A stretch of DNA of 64,000 bases from Ostrinia nubilalis (GCF_963855985.1 NC_087093.1:13965001-14029000), one strand, 5' to 3'; positions 43,065-55,034 are shown, counted from the first letter of the stretch. The notes: generated from the sequence alone by a model not told the origin. A program made the numbers and translations.

Positions 43065-44037
43065 AAGACAATAATAAGACACCTTTCTTTAGAAAGATTC
43101 TGTTGCAATGCTCGTAATTTTATAAGTAAGTACATGCTACATACATTGATTTTTTAATACATAATTAAACCAAACGAAGGGCTCTTGATTGATTATTTTA
43201 TTGGAATAGCTAACGAGACGCTTTTAAACTTTAAAAGTATTCATGAATTTCGAATCAAGCAGATTATCCAGGAACTCTGCAGATTATAAAATTCATGTTA
43301 ACAAACAAGCCAGATAATCTGCAGATTACTAAGTTAATCTGCACTCTAACAAATACGCAACTGACCAATATGCATTAATAAACTTTTGTCAATTTACATT
43401 TTACCCAAAACACCGCCAAAATATTCAGAATTTACTGAACGATTTTCGTTGAAAATTCACGGCGCACGAATAGCAGATCATTATTTTTATATTACACGTT
43501 TTAATAATAAAATATGAACGTAGCTATAATCAACACTGCCACGTTGTCCTATATGCGGTAATCCGCACAGGATTGTGGTTTGGTGACAGGCGGCAGCGGT
43601 AGAAATTTTCAGTTTTCAGTTGTGATATCTACCGTCAGCGTTGACAAGCCATACGCTAACAGTTAAAGGTTATTGAACTGAAAATTGAACTCTTCTTCTT
43701 TTGCATCCGTAAGGTGAGCGCATAGACTATAGCATTTCTATGTAGTGTAGTTAACGGTTTTTACAAATGGTAAAAAACAAGTAAAATGTAGGTACGACGT
43801 TTTGTTTGTGAAAGGAACTGATATTACCGTGCTGATACTAACACTGGAATATTTCATAGAGCGGCTCGTTGTTTTGTTACAAGTAGATGCTCTAGTCTAT
43901 AGTCTATACTCACATTTAGGGCGACTATCTATTTATGCCAATATCCCGTGTCGTGAGCATAGAAAATACATGGTATTTGTGATTGCTTTTTTTTTATCCA
44001 CAACGAGGAAGCTCTTGGCTTGTATCTCACCTGTAAG

Positions 44038-44339
44038 TAGGGTTGCCAGGCGTCCGGATAAAGCCGGACATAGTTAGGCTTTTTGATTGCGTGTCCGGCC
44101 AAAATAACCGATGTCCGGCCTGTCCGGCTTTTGTTAGGCTTTTTATTTGGCTGCCGCGCCAGGCGAAAGTCGAGCCACAGAATAAGGCACGCACGCATCA
44201 GGACGTTAGGCAACCGATGATGATAGTACTCACTCGTGAGCTCACTAATTGCACGTCGCATGTCCGGCTTTTAGGGTAAAATGTCCGGCCAAATGAAGCA
44301 CATAGTCCGGCTTTTGTGTTTTTGGACCTGGCAACCCTA
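44038..44339. mobile_element. hAT-type MITE inside the SINE
   Basis: Ends TAGGGTTGCCAGG and CCTGGCAACCCTA, with an 8-bp direct repeat cctgtaag (44030-44037 and 44340-44347). The motif TGTCCGG or its variants recurs about eight times in the 302 bp, typical of subterminal binding motifs. No transposase. Confidence 0.9.
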
Positions 44340-44541
44340 CCTGTAAGTAAGTGACGATCAGGCCGAAGGTGGAAGCGAGCTTCACCCGGAATCTTCAACC
44401 ACGGAGGAACTGGCTATCTTACCTCTAACTGCCGGAACACAACAATGCTGTTAATATTGTTGTTATGGCGACAGACTTAGGTAAGATGGTCAGGCGGACT
44501 TAGAACAAGCCCTACCACCAACCAAACCGAACAGAAAAATT

Positions 44542-44613
44542 TGCCCCCACTGGGAATCGAACCCGGGACCTCTGCGTCTGAAGCAGGTGGTCTTACCACT
44601 AAACCACAGAGGC
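44542..44613 (-). tRNA. tRNA-like SINE head (72 nt)
   Basis: Folds as a cloverleaf: acceptor GCCTCTG with TGGGGGC (several G-U pairs), D arm GTTTAGTGGTAAGAC, anticodon stem CTGC/GCAG with loop TTCAGAC, T arm CCCGGGTTCGATTCCCAG. Internal promoter boxes A (TGGTTTAGTGG) and B (GGTTCGATTCC) are intact. The central loop triplet is CAG, but there is no long variable arm as expected for leucine. Together with the SINE body that follows, this says it is a retroposon head, not a working tRNA gene. Confidence 0.6.
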
Positions 44614-44619
44614 GGTTAT

Positions 44620-45590
44620 CATACTGGGAAACCATAGAAATATACTAAGTGTTGAGTTTGTTGTAAAATAGAGTTCATAGTGCTGTTTTATATTTTTTGT
44701 AGCGATGATTATTTGTGCTAGTAAATATAATTTTTAATTAAAAATATTACCACTGTGCTCTACCCCATACAGCCAGTGTCATTGTGTTGCGTCGCTTGTC
44801 GGATTTAAATCTGATTACTGATACGGTTCAGAGTGTCACGCGGCGCGCGATGCGAGTACATGTTAAATTTGTGCGTGTTTTATTTATTCCCTCGGTGTAC
44901 CTACCTTGTTGAATAATCGTGATAAGGACTTTGATGTGGAAACGCTTTGAAGTGATAATATAATTTGGTCAGGTTACCGTAGTACGGAAGCGCTAACTGA
45001 ATACGACAAAAGGGTCTATAAAATGTTTGGGTTAGATTTCTTTTTTGTTTGTATTGGTTCAGCTGAATTCAATTTCAGATAGCAATAGAGATAAATATTT
45101 AAGTAGTGCTAGTATATAAAGCTCGATTATTTTATATAAAGTTATAATGACTTTTGAAATAAAAGAACCTTCTGTTTCAACGAATGTAATCTTATAAGTA
45201 GATACCTGAAATTTTTCAATTTAAGTATTTCAATTAGAATATTCTTACCTAGAGTATTATTACTCAATCACTTGAATGGATAAGGATATTCTAGTTAAAA
45301 TAACCAATGACTAATAAAAGCAAAATACCACCCTCAAAGCAATCCCACGTAAAGTTATAAGGTACTAATAAAGAAACGGAGTAACTACCTAACCCTTCAG
45401 CTTTCTTTTGAAAATACCTTTTCCGAGAGCAAAAATTTGATGAAAGAATTAATATCCGCAATATTGTGAGCGTGTGTGATTTCAAAGCGGTCCGCTTCGA
45501 ATGCGTTTGCGAATGTTGCGGTAATATTCTTAAATCTGACTTTGTAAAATGTGCCCACCTCGATTTGATTAAAGTAGGTTTTGGAAGAAA
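44620..45590. other. No gene seen
   Basis: A modestly GC-rich patch around 44770-44870 (gtcacgcggcgcgcgatgcg) resembles a promoter or 5' UTR, but no open frame or splice site supports it. Confidence 0.35.
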
Positions 45591-45597
45591 CGTTGTA

Positions 45598-46049
45598 CAG
45601 TCGCGGAATGAAAAGGTTCGTCACCTTAGTGTCGGTTTTCGCTTGCACTAGGTACTGTAAGAGTCAAACCTGCCAACATTACAGTGCAAGAAACAGTGCT
45701 GCTAACATTTAAATAAATATGACGTTTGCTAACGAATAAGGTTTTGCTTGTTTATTTTTCTATCCCATCAGTGCAATGTTACAAAATGTAGTTTTTTTTT
45801 TATAGAAATAATACTGGCAGGTTGAACCAACTAGAAGGTTTTAGTTTATCAATCATAATAATCTTCTTGACAAGATAAATCGTCAAACAACTTCGATCTG
45901 AATAATTTTGAACTTTACTAGGGAACAGTTAAAGATTATTTTCTCTAACTCGAGATTATTCTGTAACATAGTTTCAAAAGGTAATATGTGCTCGCGATTC
46001 GTTGAAGGAATCAATTTGAAAACTGACGAACCTTTTCATTCCGTGACTG
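45598..46049. mobile_element. MITE with ends cagtcrcggaatgaaaagg
   Basis: The left end cagtcgcggaatgaaaaggt and the right end ccttttcattccgtgactg are inverted copies with one mismatch over about 28 bases. TA lies on both sides (45596-45597, 46050-46051). 452 bp, non-coding. Confidence 0.85.
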
Positions 46050-46051
46050 TA

Positions 46052-48300
46052 CATTATTGGCTTATTGTTGTAAGAGTAACCCCATAACCCTGTATGCTTA
46101 TGGAAATATTATATCTAATGTAGGTATGTAAGTATACGTATTTGATGCAGTTGTAGTGAACATTGTAAAAAAGGACCTATCAAATAAGTGACCATTACTA
46201 CCATTAGCACATACCATAAATAATGGAACTATGGCGCCATGTTCCTCAGTTACTCCGTGACCATGGCGCTTGCAACAGTGTCGAAATATCGGAAATTCAA
46301 AATTAAAGTACCTACATTATATAACCCGTCCATAATAATAATTTATACTCTTGGTTAAACAAAAAGCTTAATTATTTTTATCTTCAGTAATCACCCCTAT
46401 AAGCACCTAATACACAAGTCATTGTTTCATTATAAAATGCTCATTATTATTTCATGAAATATCATCATTATTGCATGCAATGTTTGTTCCGTCACGCGAT
46501 TTCTCTAATCACGTAGAGCTTTTGCCAGATATACGTGGATTTTGGTTAGTTACGGGAAAACTTTATCACGCTCTTGTGAGTATTACTTAGATACTAATAG
46601 TGTAATAGAAATACATTAGTGTACAAGTACGTGACCTGGAGACATAGTATATTATTCAAGGGAAAAGTTTTGCGAACTTACTCAGTGTTAGATATCTCTT
46701 AAAGTCCCCGGAGATCAGAGACTGTTGGCCAATAGTTTAGTCAGGATGTTAATCTGTACGAACAATTATAGAAAGTACGCATTACACGGCCGATTCCTTA
46801 TTTATTTTATACTAATAAATAGTCTGTAGTCTGTGGGGATTCTTCATATTATGAATTTTCCACATTTACTGCAATAAAGTAATTCTTATTGTTAAATAAT
46901 TTGGTTTTACCTTTCGTCACATGGTTAATTAAGACAATAGTTACGTATCTATATGTATAAATATTTTTGTTTACATTTAGGCTGATTTACTATTTTAATT
47001 AAAAAAATCTTTTTTTTATCGTTTTCGTTTGCAAGTTGATGTGTTTTGAAAGTAAATGTCTAGCTACTTTTTTCCCAGACATTCTATGAAAGGTCTTACT
47101 CTTAAATCTGACTGCAACATGCCTTTTTCTTGAAGCAGATGTATTTTCTCTGACGGTGCATTGCATTATAACGTCAACCTCGTTCTCTCTATTCGATATT
47201 TTGTGTTTATTTCAAATAAAATGCAGAAAAGCTTTTGTCAACTGTTGGTTTAGAGAAAATCCTCTTTTCATTTCGTTGCCGTTTGATTTTATGGCAATTT
47301 GTTAAGCAATATTTTTATTTTATTGAATTTTTCATACTAAACGAACGTTAAAGGTTGAATAATTGTGCAATTTAGCTATGTAGACCTTTTCTTTAGTACA
47401 AAAATCTGCACATGTTTTCATAATTTTCTACTCACTCGTTTGTTGTTCTTGTTTGTTTTGTTAATCATTTATAATTATTATTCATATACGATATACTCGT
47501 AGATGCTTAATTTATTCCAAGAAATGTATACCCTACGGAGTTTACAGACAAGAATTCAAGCGCGCATAATTAAAGTGATTTTGATAATTAAAGTTCATAT
47601 GTTATTTAGTTAAATAACAATATTATGCTGGTATAATATACAACGCCTAACCAAACAATGGCTCGCAAGCAGAAACGGCTAACAATATGCAAATGCCCGC
47701 AAACAGATATCAATACCACATAATTGCTTCAAATAGGCCCTTCGTCTTATCAATAACCTTTAATTAATCCTCTCACTGTATAGAACAATGGATACAAACG
47801 TCTGCAACTTGCCTTATATCAGCACACACATTGTGGTCTTCGATTACATGGGTTGGGATACACAGCTTTGTTTCCACCGATCGGTGGATCGGTATACAGG
47901 GTGACATTGAAATCTTTGGGACCCTTTTAAACTAAGACTCTACTCATGATCCCATAGTACGTTCCCTGGTGCGTTTAGATGAATGTAATTCTTAAACGTA
48001 ATGGTGAACTTAAATGATTTTTTTACCAGTTTCTAGTGAAGAATTAAGTTACCGGCCCATTTTTTTCTGATTTTTGTGATAGCTAGAAATATCCCACTCT
48101 CATTACTTTCTGAACACTTCTCGTAGAATTGAGAAATGACATAGCTTTAGGAATATCAAAGCGTAATTAAAAGGAGGAAGTTCTCAATTTGTCGTTGCGT
48201 TTTTATAACAATTGAAGGGGTAAGTGGATAAAGGTGTTATCTGACAAAACTGAAGAATCGAGTTTTTTGCATGACCATAGGTTTTAAGTGATGATAAAAT
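46052..48300. other. No gene seen
   Basis: AT-rich sequence. tttaaactaagactctactc at 47930-47948 resembles part of the TTAA element (39430). No coding region supported. Confidence 0.4.
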
Positions 48301-48310
48301 TGACTAACGA

Positions 48311-48628
48311 GCTCAAAATAGTACAAGTTTTACAAAACAATAAAACTTGTATTATTGAGCAGAGACGATGCACAGCATCTGGTGAGAGATGCGTCTACTT
48401 CCGGTGTAGTTTTTTACCATTTTATACCTTATATGACGTCATTTCCGCAATTATTTAATAGGAATTGATTTGACTTACTTCCGTTTGCCGCCATTTTAGT
48501 CACCTGGGGGCGAGCTTGCTCGGAGTTCTTCATAGAGAGCTCACCAGGAGGCCTTCTTGGGATGCTGTGCATCGTCTCTGCTCAATAATACAAGTTTTAT
48601 TGTTTTGTAAAACTTGTACTATTATTCG
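48311..48628. mobile_element. Inverted-repeat element with hairpin-forming ends
   Basis: Arms 48311-48376 and 48562-48628 are inverted copies. Within each arm, about 50 bases (tacaagttttac, then taaaacttgta) are themselves palindromic. The centre (48380-48535) is repeated at 52895-53040 in inverted orientation with near identity (tgacgtcatttccgcaatta). A further partial end (gacgatgcacagcatctggt) lies just right, at 48636. Confidence 0.75.
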
Positions 48629-48999
48629 GCATGTGACGATGCACAGCATCTGGTGAGAGACTTGTTTATTAGCTCCTGGTGACTACTTACCAATGGCGCT
48701 ATGTGATGAAAGTTTTCGAGTTTCTGTAACAGAACTAGATTAGAACATGATTAATTTCAGGGTATTAACATGTTTTGTTCTAAATGCCCAGCGAGAGCAG
48801 CACTAATATCACAAAGTAGAGGGGTTTATACTTTGTATGTTTGAAATGAATAAACTGGAAAGCTACTGAACTGAATTCAGGAATTATTTCCTCATTAAAA
48901 TGCAGATTGAATGTGTATTGATATAATTTGCCCGCATGGCAGTGAGATTCATGCGAGTCATCAATATAAGTTTATATTACAGGCGTACGATGTGATTGA

Positions 49000-49730
49000 A
49001 GAGTATCCAACATGCTTTAGATCTGTTGATTGAAAGTTATTAATTAAATAATATGTTATTTGGCGTATCGGTCGTAGATGAGTTAATAAAAATGTCTGCC
49101 GTATAATATTGCTATTATTGTTCTGCCTACGCCAATTTCTCATCAAAGAATTTCATCTATGGTTAAATATCAACCCAAATTAAGGATGCCACAGCGAAGT
49201 CAACAATGCCAAGAGAGGTTTTAATGCCAAAAACCACCGTTTTACTGTTTTTATCCATGTAGATTCCTAGTACCACTTGGTGTTGAAAGAAACATCCGTG
49301 TATATTCCTAGTATCACTTGGTGTTGAAAAAATAATATTATATTCTGCTGTTCGCCTCTGCTCGCCTGATTTCAGTAACTTACACAACCGTAACAAGGGC
49401 TATGTTGTTTTTTGGGATTTGCTGTCATTTTTCCCAGTTGTTTGTATGATGCCGTAACGGTGCCGAACTTACTCGTAGGTCAAGGTTTATTAACTTAATC
49501 TTGAAATTATTCAGGTGAGACTATGTTTTGTCATGTCAGCAGCTGATGTAGATGGTAGGAGAAAAATATAGGTACATAAACTAGTCTGCGAGAAGCCTCG
49601 TAAAGGTCACATTTTAGATACCTACTGTTGGGTTTAAGGCCTTTATCAGGAAGTGAAATTGGTTAAGCTTTTATGCTTAGTAAGAAAATTAAAGTTATCT
49701 TTAATATAGTAATAGTTTAGATTAGTAATA
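49000..49730. other. No gene seen
   Basis: AT-rich. A short direct repeat (gatttcctagtaccacttgg-like, about 49261 and 49303) is the only structure noted. Confidence 0.35.
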
Positions 49731-49733
49731 CCA

Positions 49734-49867
49734 GCCCCCCTAGACAAGTAGCACTTTTTGATCGAATCGAAAATTGGATACGTTATAACTTCATACAGAC
49801 AAAAGAAGGCTTTTCGACCGTCTTTCGACTGGTTTGCGATTTTAAAGTGAATTTTGTCTAGACCCAC
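49734..49867. mobile_element. MITE, family tctagacaaa, copy 2
   Basis: Inverted relative to 8768-8895: cccccctagacaagtagcac on the left and ttgtctagacccac on the right. Confidence 0.65.
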
Positions 49868-49869
49868 AG

Positions 49870-51260
49870 GGCATAAAGGTAGTAGAAGAGTAGATAAACG
49901 ATTTAGTCTTGCAAATAAATCTTGCTGTCGAGTTTTAAGAGGTAAGTATATAGCTACGACTGTTTTCCTTAGGCCATTAGTTTAACCACCAAGGCCGGGT
50001 TATTTTATAAGATTTTAAAGTGGATTTTAGGAACGATACCTTATTACCCCCAGCTCAACATACTAAAAAAATTACATGTTACCTGATTCTGACGTGGAGG
50101 TCACTATGTGGTAAGAACATGGTGGAGATTTTGTATTTTCATGGGTCGGCCTCGAGCCCTGCTAAGAAAAGCCAGAAAGGCCACTTCGAGGTGCTAAGTA
50201 GCAAAGATTTAGCCTAGTTTACCACCATAGCCACCCTGGCTGAAGTCATTGCAAAGGGCTGGTGAATCTCTGTGGGGTCTCTGGATGTCCAGTTTCCCGA
50301 ACTTTTGGAATATATTTACCTTTGGATCTGAACCCAGGAGATGCCACTAAGTAGGTTGTTTTCCCCGTAAATCGACCTAGATCGTCAGATAAATTTGATT
50401 GAATCGATAGATAATATTTTGCGCTGTCAGAGCAATTTTTACCCGACTGAACCGGAAGGAGGTGATGTTTTTCAAGTTGAAAAGTTAGAGAGACAGTTCC
50501 AATAGAGGCTCTGAATGTGCCCCTTCCTCCCTTAGTTTCGAGTATAGACTATGGTTTGATTGTCCGATAGCAAAATTAGTGAACGCACATGAAATGAATG
50601 AAAAAATGAGAAATCCCCCATCGCTGATTATGGTTTCTGATATTTTGTAGACATCCAGAAGGTTGTTAAGAGATGCTGAGCTGGAGTCTTGTGTATTGGA
50701 TCGGTTGTGTGGGGTCGAGTTGTGGTGAGCCCTCACTGGAGATCAAGCTTACCATTATAGTCGCTTGTTGAGTCGTATAGATTTCGTATTTACCGACAAA
50801 ACCCTTAGAGATGACGACTTGTTGAACCTGAGTTCACGTAATTGACAAGGTTTAAAGTGTTCCAGAAGATAAAATGTTACACACAAACCTTCCGTTCTAG
50901 TAGTTGCTGTCTCGTCTGGTTGGTCAAAGGTGACGAGGTTTAGTAAGTAGTTTGTGATTGTATCAATGTTTTTCGGTATGCAGTAGAGAACGAGAGATTG
51001 ATAATTTTAGGGTACCTTGACAAGACATGCGGAGAGGCCGGCGGTGTCTTTGTGATCGGTATCTACATCCAGATTTAGAATTTAGCATTCAACTACTTCA
51101 GATCGGATCAATACTTACATAATTGTACCTACTGATTAGGACGTTTAATAGAATAGGTTGTTTGGTCTGTCCTTCTTGTGAAGGAATATTGTGGGGAGCA
51201 GGCTCATGCTGAGCGGTGCCTTATCTGGTAATTTCAGCACCTGTTTTAACAGGATTTCGG
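49870..51260. other. No gene recognised
   Basis: Slightly more balanced composition than the flanks. Frames at 50020-50217 (plus) and 50485-50736 (minus) are open for 65-83 codons but show no recognisable domain or consistent splice sites. Possibly degraded retroelement. Confidence 0.3.
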
Positions 51261-51261
51261 T

Positions 51262-51696
51262 TTATTTGGTCAGCGTTAGACAGTCAAGAGTGTTGAAACG
51301 CTGAATAAAGCACGGCGTTGCGGGGGCAAGCACCGGCTTGGAGGTGAATGGCAGACGCATCCCTAGAACCATTGCATTGTCAGGTAACAGGTTGACCTCC
51401 GCAGTCTGATGACGCCTGCCACTGCCTAAGATACGCTCAAAGGCAGCCTCCATAGAATTTGCTGAATGGAAAGTCACTTGACTTTGATATTCTTGTTTGG
51501 TCAGCGCTAGACAGTAAAGAGTGTTGAGACGCTGAATAAAGCACGGCGTTGCGTGGGCAAGCACCGGCTTGGAGGTGAATGGCAGAAGCATCCCTGGAAC
51601 CATTGTCAGGTAACAGGTTGACCTCCGCAGTCTGATGCCACTGCCCAAGATACGCTCAAAGGCAGCCTCCATAGAATTTGCCGAGTGGAAAGTCAC
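51262..51696 (-). CDS. Repeat-encoded ORF, unknown
   Basis: 144 codons open across two tandem units, each reading TFHSANSMEAAFERILGSG, then PFTSKPVLA and ATPCFIQR. The compensating 7- and 5-base deletions between units preserve the frame at both sides, but the third unit (above 51716) has a stop at the equivalent junction (TAA for CAA). No family recognised; may be a chance frame in a tandem repeat. Confidence 0.3.
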   Translation of the reverse strand: MTFHSANSMEAAFERILGSGIRLRRSTCYLTMVPGMLLPFTSKPVLAHATPCFIQRLNTLYCLALTKQEYQSQVTFHSANSMEAAFERILGSGRRHQTAEVNLLPDNAMVLGMRLPFTSKPVLAPATPCFIQRFNTLDCLTLTK

Positions 51697-51873
51697 TTGA
51701 CTTTAATATTCTTATTTGGTCAGCGCTAGACAGTCAAGAGTGTTGAGACGCTGAATAAATCACGGCGTTGCGGGGGCAAGCACCGGCTTGGAGGTGAATG
51801 GCAGAAGCATCCCTGGAACCATTGTCAGGTAACAGGTTGACCTCCGCAGTCTGATGCCACTGCCCAAGATAAT
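51264..51873. repeat. Tandem repeat, units 231 and 219 bp
   Basis: ttggtcagcg starts at 51266, 51497 and 51716. Units two and three lack 5 and 7 bases relative to unit one (ccattgcattgtcagg versus ccattgtcagg, and gatgacgcctgccac versus gatgccac). The total of 12 keeps the frame. Confidence 0.9.
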
Positions 51874-52606
51874 GAGATGTGTAGGTAAAGGTTACTTACT
51901 TATTAGTATTTGACGATTTGTAAGAACTAATTTAATCAGTCTAAGCAAATAAAGATACGTTTTGATTTTGCTTGAAATGACCGGCTAGAGAACCAAGGTC
52001 GGATTAATTTTTAGATATCACCGGTACTAGCACAGGGTGAAAAATCCAGCACTGGGAGGGTGCTCCTCGCACAGTGCTTATTAGGAATTTTAGCCAGGAT
52101 ACGCTCGTGACATGTTCAAATTCAAATTCAAAAACGTTTATTGCATGTCACATTACAATTTAAATGTTGTTGCAAAATAGAGGTATACATGTTCGATGCA
52201 CTCAGCATTTGCAAAAAAAAAAAAAACATTAGAATTTAATAATTCAAGCTGGAAGCTGGCTCAGTGTTGGGGGTGGCCGCCCAGTCTACTAATAGTTGTA
52301 GTTTAAAGTGCTTTGTTGATGTCGTAAAGCATTTGTAGGTGCTTTATTTTATGAGAACAATGAGCCTTTTTAAAGGGGTAGGTATTTATTAAGAAACTCG
52401 TACCAGAAAGAGTTATCGTTCGATTGTGGTGATGCTAACAACGTATTTTAATTGGTAATGTTTACGATTGGGGCTGACGGGGCCGCCGTTAAAATTGTAT
52501 AAGATGGTGGTGGGTAGGTTATTCAATCTATTTATACAATATAGAGATTTGCGAGAATGCTTGTTTGATCGAAAAGAGTGTTAAAACTATCAGAATCCCA
52601 CGTACC

Positions 52607-52729
52607 TCGTTTCATCCGTTTTGAATCTCGCCGGGGTCCGAGTTTCTCCGGTATCCGGCGCTCTGGGTCCACCTCCTCGTCGTCCGGAAGACACTCGTCC
52701 CCTTTGGCGCCAACCACCATCACGTACAT
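52607..52729 (-). CDS. Candidate host first coding exon, unknown gene
   Basis: Starts ATG (52729 downward) and reads MYVMVVGAKGDECLPDDEEV, then an acidic/basic stretch ending RRDSKRMKR, directly before a good donor site (gtacgtggga). GC-rich with third-position GC bias, in contrast to its AT-rich neighbourhood. The frame is also open upstream of the ATG for a few codons. No acceptor or downstream exon could be identified. It may be the first coding exon of a gene that continues leftward, or a stray open frame. Confidence 0.35.
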
Positions 52730-52842
52730 GTCGTTCGCGGTCACACACGCGTGGTTAATTGCACTTTTTAATTTTAATTTTAAACTTAGTATAAGAAAAC
52801 GTTAAGAAATAAATTATTTCAGTAAAAATCTGAGCAGAGTTT

Positions 52843-53065
52843 CTGCTTACGATGTTGCTACTTCGGAAGTTAAAGACGCTATGAAGAACTCCGAGCAAGC
52901 TCGCCCCCAGGTGACTAAAATGGCGGCAAACGGAAGTAAGTCAAATCAATTCCTATTAAATAATTGCGGAAATGACGTCATATAAGGTATAAAATGGTAA
53001 AAAACTACACCGGAAGTAGACGCATCTCTCACCAGATGCTGTGCATCGTCACATGCCGAATAACA
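52843..53065 (-). mobile_element. Second copy of the 48.4-kb MITE
   Basis: On the minus strand it runs from ttattcggcatgtgacgatg through ctacttccggtgtagttttt to ttgctcggagttcttcatag. About 190 bases match 48360-48535 almost exactly. Its 3' inverted end is missing. Confidence 0.75.
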
Positions 53066-53069
53066 CGCA

Positions 53070-53790
53070 ATTTTGTTACGTGTCAAACCTTAACAAAAGT
53101 GTTATCTGAGAAGCATTCATTTCATACATTTCAGGATTCAAATGTGGTATGAGCAGATTAACATTTTCAAACACTCATAACTCATTTAGTTAGTTAAGAC
53201 CTTTGTCCACTCACCCCTTCAATTGGGTTATGGACCTAATGTCAGAGTAAATGAGCTGCCATAGTAGAAGTAGAACTCTCCAAAAATCTGACATTATTAG
53301 AACAACTATGTACCTATCTTCTTACCAAGAAATATAAAAAGAGAAACTCTTGAACCTTATCCAACAGGTACTCAGTGAGTAACTGATATTTTATTCGGCT
53401 TCTTCGATCAAACAATAATAATATTATTGTAGCAAACAAACAAATTTCTTGTGAAGCACCAATTTGTAAGACATAAGAGTACGTCTAGACATGCGTGGTT
53501 TTGCGAAACAATGAGTAACTAATAATTTCGATAGTAATGTAAGAAATTCAATAATACAAAGAACATGAGTAGAAACTTATTTCATAACAAGATTTTCGGT
53601 TCGCATCTGCCATGTTAAGCTTCAGTGAAAATCTGTTATCTTTTAACTAATTTAATCAGTCTCATGACATGTGGTGGTTTAACATTTTTGACCTCGAAAA
53701 CTTCGAAGCTTAGGTGAGGCACAAATTGAGTTTTGTCAATTGTTCCATTTGATTAGAAGAAATTCAGCTAGGTAGGTCCAATTTCGAAAA
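53070..53790. other. No gene seen
   Basis: AT-rich, stops in all frames. Confidence 0.4.
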
Positions 53791-53794
53791 AGAG

Positions 53795-54165
53795 GTCAAT
53801 CGTCGAATTCAACTCGGCTGGGCAGCGTTTGGGAAACTACGCAACATATTTTCGTCCACAATTCCTCAGTGCCTGAAGACTAAAGTCTACAACAAATGTG
53901 TGTTACCAGTGATGAATTATGGTTCGGAAACGTGGCCTGTTACCATAGGCCTTATACAGAAGCTAAAAGTTGCACAGCGTGCTATTGAGAGGACTATGAT
54001 CGGCGTTTCTTTACGAGATCGAATCAGAAATGAGAAGATCCGTAAACGAACTAAGGTCGCTGACATAGCCCGATGAATTAGCAAGCTGAAGTGGCAATGG
54101 GTAGGGCACATAGTACGCAGAACTGACGGCCTGGTCTTTCGCTGCCCGCATTCAGTCTCCAGTTA
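53795..54165 (+). pseudogene. LINE reverse transcriptase C-terminal fragment
   Basis: Reads EVNRRIQLGWAAFGKLRNIF, PQCLKTKVYNKCVLPVMNYG, SETWPVTIGLIQKLKVAQRA, SLRDRIRNEKIRKRTKVADI, then a TGA in place of an Arg codon, and KLKWQWVGHIVRRTDG. The last 25 bases (about 54140-54165) switch to the minus-strand complement of the further-downstream MRAA region, so the end is rearranged. Decayed. Confidence 0.75.
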
Positions 54166-54199
54166 GGTATTTACATAAAATATGATTCTTGCATTTATA

Positions 54200-55030
54200 A
54201 AATGTATAATGCTCATCGGGCGACTGCTCCGGCCACTTTGCTACGAAAACCAAAGCTGACATTTTCACATGTATTTCTGTCACCTAAGCCTTGCAGTTCA
54301 AGTTCCAAATTAAGTATTAACACTAAAATAAACACTTACTGCAATAAAACTCGCTGAAGTAAATTCATAAAAACCGTAACTCTGGCGCGGCGTAGCGGCA
54401 AAGCGCGCAGTTATGCAAATACAGGCGGATTTGCCCACCTTATGTTAATACTGACTTTGTGGGGTAGCTGAAAATAGTACTGTTTTGAATGTATGCTGGA
54501 CAAATTAAACCTAGCCAGATTTAGGGGAGGGCAAAGCTGGCTTTTCACGGCGGGATATAATTAACAATTTATTTGAAGCTCGGACAGCAAATTCGTACGT
54601 GTGGAAATCGTTTTCCAGTCAGTGGTTTCGTCAAACAAAACCTCATAATTAATAATGAAACCAGTGAGAAACTAAATGAAAGCAAAAGTGCTTTTTAAAG
54701 GCATATTTGCGTAAATAAATGAGTTTTATGAGTTTTTTTTACTTATACATAAAAAGAACCAGTAAAGGTGTTAACAAAGTTTTAGGATGTCAATTTATTC
54801 GAATAGGCTGTATTTAGCATCTATCTAATTTTAAGCTACGTTTTAATTAAAGAAAGACGCTCTAAACTTTTAAAGGATAAATTGCGGCTTTTCATTTGTT
54901 GAATTTTAATATTTAGGCTTAGACCAATTACTGGACAGAATCTATCTACTTTTGAGCTATGCTTTTATAATATGGCCGTAAGCATCACATCCGTATTTAT
55001 TTATTTATTTAAACTTTTATGCCAAAATAA
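54200..55030. other. No gene seen
   Basis: Contains a partial copy of the aaataaatgagtttt repeat (54680-54735). Otherwise no supported feature. Confidence 0.4.
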
Positions 55031-55034
55031 ATTT

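Larger units (their letters stand above)
44022..44613 (-). repeat. tRNA-derived SINE, copy 2, split by a hAT MITE
   Basis: On the minus strand the tRNA-like head (44613-44542) is followed by a body of about 200 bases and a tail (cgtcacttac, then caggtgagatacaa). The tail is separated into 44340-44353 and 44022-44037 by the MITE at 44038-44339. It is colinear with copy 1 (790-1131). Short internal inverted pair: caatattaacagcattgttg. Confidence 0.75.
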
